From an uncultured Candidatus Puniceispirillum sp. (GTDB lineage: Bacteria > Pseudomonadota > Alphaproteobacteria > Puniceispirillales > Puniceispirillaceae), in NCBI GenBank assembly GCA_905182545.1, contig CAJJBY010000011.1:1-62075 (forward strand): a stretch of 62,075 nt of DNA, given 5' to 3'. The position numbers and the translations under genes are program-made. The notes beneath the pieces are model-generated. The model was not told where the DNA came from, ran no database searches, and saw nothing but the letters and a program-made list of their open reading frames with translations. Of the stretch, positions 58,552 through 62,075 are shown in pieces (the first letter of the stretch is position 1; each line of letters opens with the position of its first letter).

Positions 58552-59078
58552 ATGTTACGTCAAACCGTCATTTCAGCCCTTGTACATGAGATTATTGTAT
58601 CCTGCCAAATTCTGGTCCTTGGAAGCATGCCAGGGGTAATATCGCTTAAGGAAGCCAAATATTGCGCGCATCCGCGGAATTTGTTTTGGGATTGCGTCGA
58701 GACGGCGTTTCACATTGACCGAAACGCGCCTTAACAAGCGCGGCTGGTGGCGTTAAATGATGCGCATATCGGGCTGTGGGATGTTTTGGCATCATGCAGC
58801 CGCAAGGCATCATCGGATGCAACAATTCGCGTTGCAAAATGCAATAATTTTGTAACATTGTTGTCAGCCTATCCCCAGATTAATCGAATTTGCCTGAATG
58901 GCGCGCGGCCTTTTATTATTGGCGGCGTTTGGTCATACCATCTTTTGCCGATAAGCTAGATAAGGAATTGCTTGCTGATGTTGAAATTATTGGCTTGCCA
59001 TCAACATCGCCTGCCCATGCCGCACTATCGCCTGCGGCTAAAATTGACGCATGGTGCGCTGCCCTAAGCAAGAGATGA
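58552..59078 (+). pseudogene. DNA-deoxyinosine glycosylase-like (uracil-DNA glycosylase superfamily), frameshifted
   Basis: Base-excision-repair glycosylase of the UDG superfamily (hypoxanthine/deoxyinosine type). The opening CQILVLGSMPGVISLKEAKY and AHPRNLFWD carry the GSMPG motif and the substrate-side HPRN. After 58734 the frame changes to ALNDAHIGLWDVLASC and AYPQINRICLNGARPF. After about 58925 it changes again to IGLPSTSPAHAALSPAAKI, with the SPAHA-type motif. At least two indels, probably more, break it. It borders the AT-rich stretch and two other broken genes, so genuine decay is more plausible here than elsewhere. Confidence 0.68.
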
Positions 59079-59190
59079 TCTGGGATTCTAACAGGTTGTT
59101 TTCAGATTTATCAGGCAATTTTGAAACATTGAAACGCCGATAAAAACCTGTTACGGATCAACCGTCTAGCGTGATTGAAAGACGTTGCCC

Positions 59191-59625
59191 ATGTCTAAAC
59201 TGTTGAAAATTTCTGAATTTACTGGATGATCAAAGCGACCATGTGATCGCCCTGTGGGAAAAATGTGGCCTGACCCGCAGTTGGAATAATCTGGAAAAAG
59301 ATATTGCGCGCAAAAACAGTGATCAGAACAGTAAATTTTTGATTGGACAAATTGATGGGGTTCTCTATGGCCTCAATCATGATTGGCTATGGTGGGCATC
59401 GGGGCAGCATTAATTATCTCGCTGTCGACCCTGATCATTCGGGCGCAGGCTATGGCAAGATTTTGATGGCCGAGGCTGAACGATTGCTGACATCGATTGG
59501 CTGTCCAAAGATCAATTTTTGCGTCAGAACCGATAATGACAAGGTTGTCGAATTCTACCACCAGCTCTGGCTACGCGATTGAACCTGTTCACCTTCTTGG
59601 TAAGCGTTTAATCGAAGACGACTAA
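59191..59625 (+). pseudogene. GNAT acetyltransferase (YpeA-like), three frameshifts
   Basis: Acetyl-CoA-dependent N-acetyltransferase close to the YpeA family. The fragments read, in order, DHVIALWEKCGLTRSWNNLE (from about 59230), MASIMIGYGGHRGSINYLAV and DPDHSGAGYGKILMAEAERL (the acetyl-CoA loop), then IGCPKINFCVRTDNDKVVEF, and a tail GYAIEPVHLLGKRLIEDD readable only after another shift near 59570 (CTCTGGCTAC). The breaks at about 59218, 59360 and 59570 are small indels. Target unknown for the family. Confidence 0.72.
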
Positions 59626-59641
59626 ATTGGAACTCCTTTAA

Positions 59642-60234
59642 ATGCTTGCGTTTTTCACCCTATTAGCCTTTGTTGCCTTCATGGTTGGCACGCCCGGGCC
59701 AGCCAATTTGATTGTGATGCTGGCCGGGGTTCGCCAAGGTTTGCGCCAATCTATCGGTTTTATTCTTGGGCTGATTGTTGGCAAAATTGCGCTCAATCTT
59801 TTTATTGGATTTGGTTTCGGTCTTGTTTTGGCCGAGGCTCCTGTCTGGCAAATGCTGTTAAGCTATGTCAGCGCTGGCTATATGATCTGGCTTGCGTTGA
59901 AATCATGGCCAGCAAGTGATGCCGACACCAACAACAGCTGAGCCTGCGCAGGATCATTTCCGCTTTCGTAACGGCTTATTTGTTCATCCGCTAAACCCCA
60001 AAGCATGGGTTATGTGTGTTCTGGCATGGGGAAAATTTGCCCCAGCTCTTGGCGATTTTTCGGTTCAATTGCCTGTTATTATCCTGACCTTTGCCATCTG
60101 CCAGCTTTGTTTGCATAGCCTTTGGTGCTGGCTTGGGACGATTATGGGCAAAAGCCTTCGCAATAATGTGCGGCTAACGCGCGCGATGATTATTTCAACC
60201 GTTGGTCATCGTTCTGATTGCTGTTCTGCTGTAA
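59642..60234 (+). pseudogene. LysE/RhtB-family amino acid exporter, two frameshifts
   Basis: Inner-membrane exporter of the LysE family. The N-terminal half reads FVAFMVGTPGPANLIVMLAG and GFILGLIVGKIALNLFIGFG, a signature with the PGPxN motif. It ends at 59941. The rest is in the next frame: FRFRNGLFVHPLNPKAWVM (the conserved NPKAW), then helices to LTRAMIIST. A second shift near 60200 gives VIVLIAVLL and the stop at 60234. Normal length is about 195-205 residues. Substrate unknown (homoserine, threonine, lysine and others in the family). Confidence 0.75.
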
Positions 60235-60274
60235 CGGATCACACGGCGAAATCGCCATGGAATGGCGGCGGGCC

Positions 60275-62075
60275 TTATTTTCCGAAAGCCGATGCTGCTG
60301 ATTGCGAGATCGCGCCAAGGTTTTTAAAGCCAATGACGAAATTTAACTGGTCAACGGCGCTAACATCACGGTCGGCAACGGGGTCGTGTTCATAATTGAT
60401 GGTGATATATAGGCAATCTTGAACGCCACCATTCCAGCTAAGCGCGGCCGTGCTTTTTCTTGCGCCGGGTCTTGCCATAGGACAGATCCCATAATTGCGT
60501 TGCCGAAAACTGCCAACCACCGATTAGTGATTGGCTATAGCTTGCTGATAATTCTTCACGGTCATCGTCACTGCTGGCGAAATAAGCTTTGGCAAGCTGG
60601 TTATGGGTCAGGCTTAAATTGCCGGTGCCAAGTGCCGAGGAAAGCGATGTCTTTGATTCATTCAAGGTTAAATCCTTTGATGAAAGCCGTCCCAACCAAC
60701 GCACATTAAAGCTGTTTGCCGGATTTACCGTCAGGCTTGCAACATAGTCGGAATATTTATCACCCTGATCGGTGTTCAGGCCGGCGGATGTTTTTCCCCG
60801 ACAGGCGGCGGCTAACACCAAGAAAGCCAGACACATCACCAAAAAAATTATCGTTGGTTGTTGCCGATACGCCAATGTCAGCACGCGTTCCTGGCAAGAT
60901 GTAATCCTTGCCCTGATAGCGGTTCAAAAGGAAAAGATTGGCCTCGTCAATACGGTAATCACTGGCGTCACGATTGGGAATATCCGATGTCCGGTCTTTG
61001 CCGCCAATAAAGGCTAGTCGGGCTTGCGGTTCAAAAATTGCAGTGCGGTCTGCCCCGACCACCGCAATCGGCAATCGCCAGCCAACTGAAAGGGCAGGGG
61101 TAACAAAACTGATATCACCAAGCGTTGTTGCCGCGCTATCTGGCTTGGTGTGGATGCTGTAGTAATTGCCGGTGACATTTGCCTCATAATTGGCGATGCC
61201 AAGCGGCAGCTCAAAATCTTCCGCCACTTCAAAAATGCCGCTCCAGCGCGCCATATCATGCCCTTGATCATTATCCAATTGCACGGCGCTAAGCTCGGTT
61301 CGGAACTTCTGGTTTCCGCGCCAGCCTTTCTCGGTTTTCTCATAGAAAATTGATGGCAGAACAGTTGGTTCATTCAAGGTTTTGTCGCTGGCAAGCAATG
61401 ATTGGCGGTCGGATGCTTCAACCCTGTAATAGCGGTTGTCGATTGTTCTTGTTGCTGAAACGGTTGATTTCAGTGAGGTGTCGTCATTGAAATCATAGCG
61501 GCGCATGAACGTGTCTTGGCTTGCCCGGCGAAGATTGGCCTTGATGTTCCACCCATTACCAATGCGGCTTGCATAGGTCGCATCAACGGCGCCGACAAGC
61601 TCGCGGTTCTTTTTATAGGTTTCAACATTGGCTGTGTAGAAGATGGCGTTCAACTCAGCCCTATCCCATAATTTGCGATAGCGCGATTTTACGCCAAGCC
61701 CACGATATTGATATTTGTAGGTGGTGAATTCTGCATCACTTGTTTCATCAATAATCTGATAATAGGGGATCGATGGGGTAAAGCCCAAATCTGAACTGAT
61801 GATAAAGCTTGGGGTCAAAAAGCCCGAACGTCGCCGCACTGTCCAATCAGGATGCGTCAGAAATGGCAGATAGCCAACCGGCACGTTCAGCACATTCATC
61901 CGCATATTGTAATGGGTGATGGTTTGGGTCTTTTCATTCCGCACGGATTGACTGGCCTTTATATCCCACAAAGGCTGTTCATCATTCAAAAAATCACATT
62001 TGCATGGAGTGAAACGGCTAGCGTCAAAAATGCCTCTGTCACCGGCAATGCGGTCAGCATGATCGGCCGATATCC
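60275..62075 (-). pseudogene. lptD: LptD outer-membrane lipopolysaccharide assembly protein, 5' end beyond window, two frameshifts
   Basis: Outer-membrane beta-barrel that inserts lipopolysaccharide. The frame is open at the right edge (RFTPCKCDFLNDEQPLWDIK). The conserved LptD segment VGYLPFLTHPDWTVRRRSGF (about 61890) follows, then LGVKSRYRKLWDRAELNAIF and many short barrel strands. At about 60800 a run (GGGGAAAAAC on this strand) shifts the frame, which continues as KTSAGLNTDQGDKYSDYVAS. A second shift in an A5 run near 60460 leads to STAALSWNGGVQDCLYITIN and the last strand (DQLNFVIGFKNLGAISQSAA). Both are homopolymer changes. LptD is essential in most Gram-negatives, so the gene is probably whole. 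Confidence 0.85.

Overview
The window looks like about 62 kb of chromosome from a Gram-negative alphaproteobacterium, most likely a marine SAR116-like lineage. The class assignment rests on a circularly permuted two-piece tmRNA gene next to sspB, a cytochrome c maturation gene (ccmE), the hflK-hflC-degP and mreBCD-mrdA-rodA blocks, lptD, and conserved families such as DUF3726. The SAR116 placement is an inference from the overall protein flavour. No tRNA, rRNA, CRISPR array, insertion sequence or prophage was recognised.

Layout. (1) 1-17.7 kb is an amine or amino-acid catabolic and transport island: a diaminopropionate ammonia-lyase-like gene, a ureohydrolase (agmatinase family), a Pot-type polyamine ABC transporter, a short-chain dehydrogenase, a class III aminotransferase, an EamA permease and an aldehyde dehydrogenase on the plus strand. 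Facing it on the minus strand are a second aldehyde dehydrogenase, an M19 dipeptidase-like protein, a large uncharacterised protein and a DUF3726 protein; a second EamA permease follows. (2) 17.8-25 kb is mixed housekeeping: ccmE, cytochrome c, an FMN alpha-hydroxy-acid oxidase, a PCuAC copper chaperone, a flavodoxin-like protein, phhB, azlCD, pgk, msrA and rpmJ. (3) 25.2-32.5 kb holds glcDEF, then a gene closely resembling beta-hydroxyaspartate aldolase (bhcC), then class I fumarase. This points to glycolate oxidised to glyoxylate and glyoxylate condensed with glycine. (4) 32.5-36.3 kb holds sspB, ssrA, thyA, folA and mrp. (5) 36.5-46 kb holds hflKC, degP, serB, miaA and the ilvB-ilvN-ilvC branch of isoleucine/valine synthesis. 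(6) 46.1-52.8 kb is the rod-shape elongasome operon followed by an SbmA/BacA-like transporter. (7) 52.9-57.8 kb holds hldE, glmU and glmS for envelope sugar precursors. (8) 57.8-62 kb is an AT-rich, gene-poor stretch, then three small broken genes, then the 3' part of lptD running off the right edge.

The dominant oddity is frameshifts. About fifteen genes are split between frames, including pgk, ilvC, glmU, serB and lptD, which a free-living cell normally cannot lose. In many cases a one-base change in a short homopolymer restores a conserved protein. Consensus indel error from the sequencing or assembly is the simplest explanation. Two places are much denser (about 3.36-5.13 kb and 58.5-60.9 kb), and true decay there cannot be excluded. 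I annotate these loci as single broken genes, typed as pseudogene only to flag the interrupted reading frame.

The most interesting biology is the permuted tmRNA with a readable 12-residue tag ending AIAA beside its adaptor gene sspB, the glcDEF-bhcC arrangement, and the opposed-strand catabolic island with its uncharacterised gene pair.
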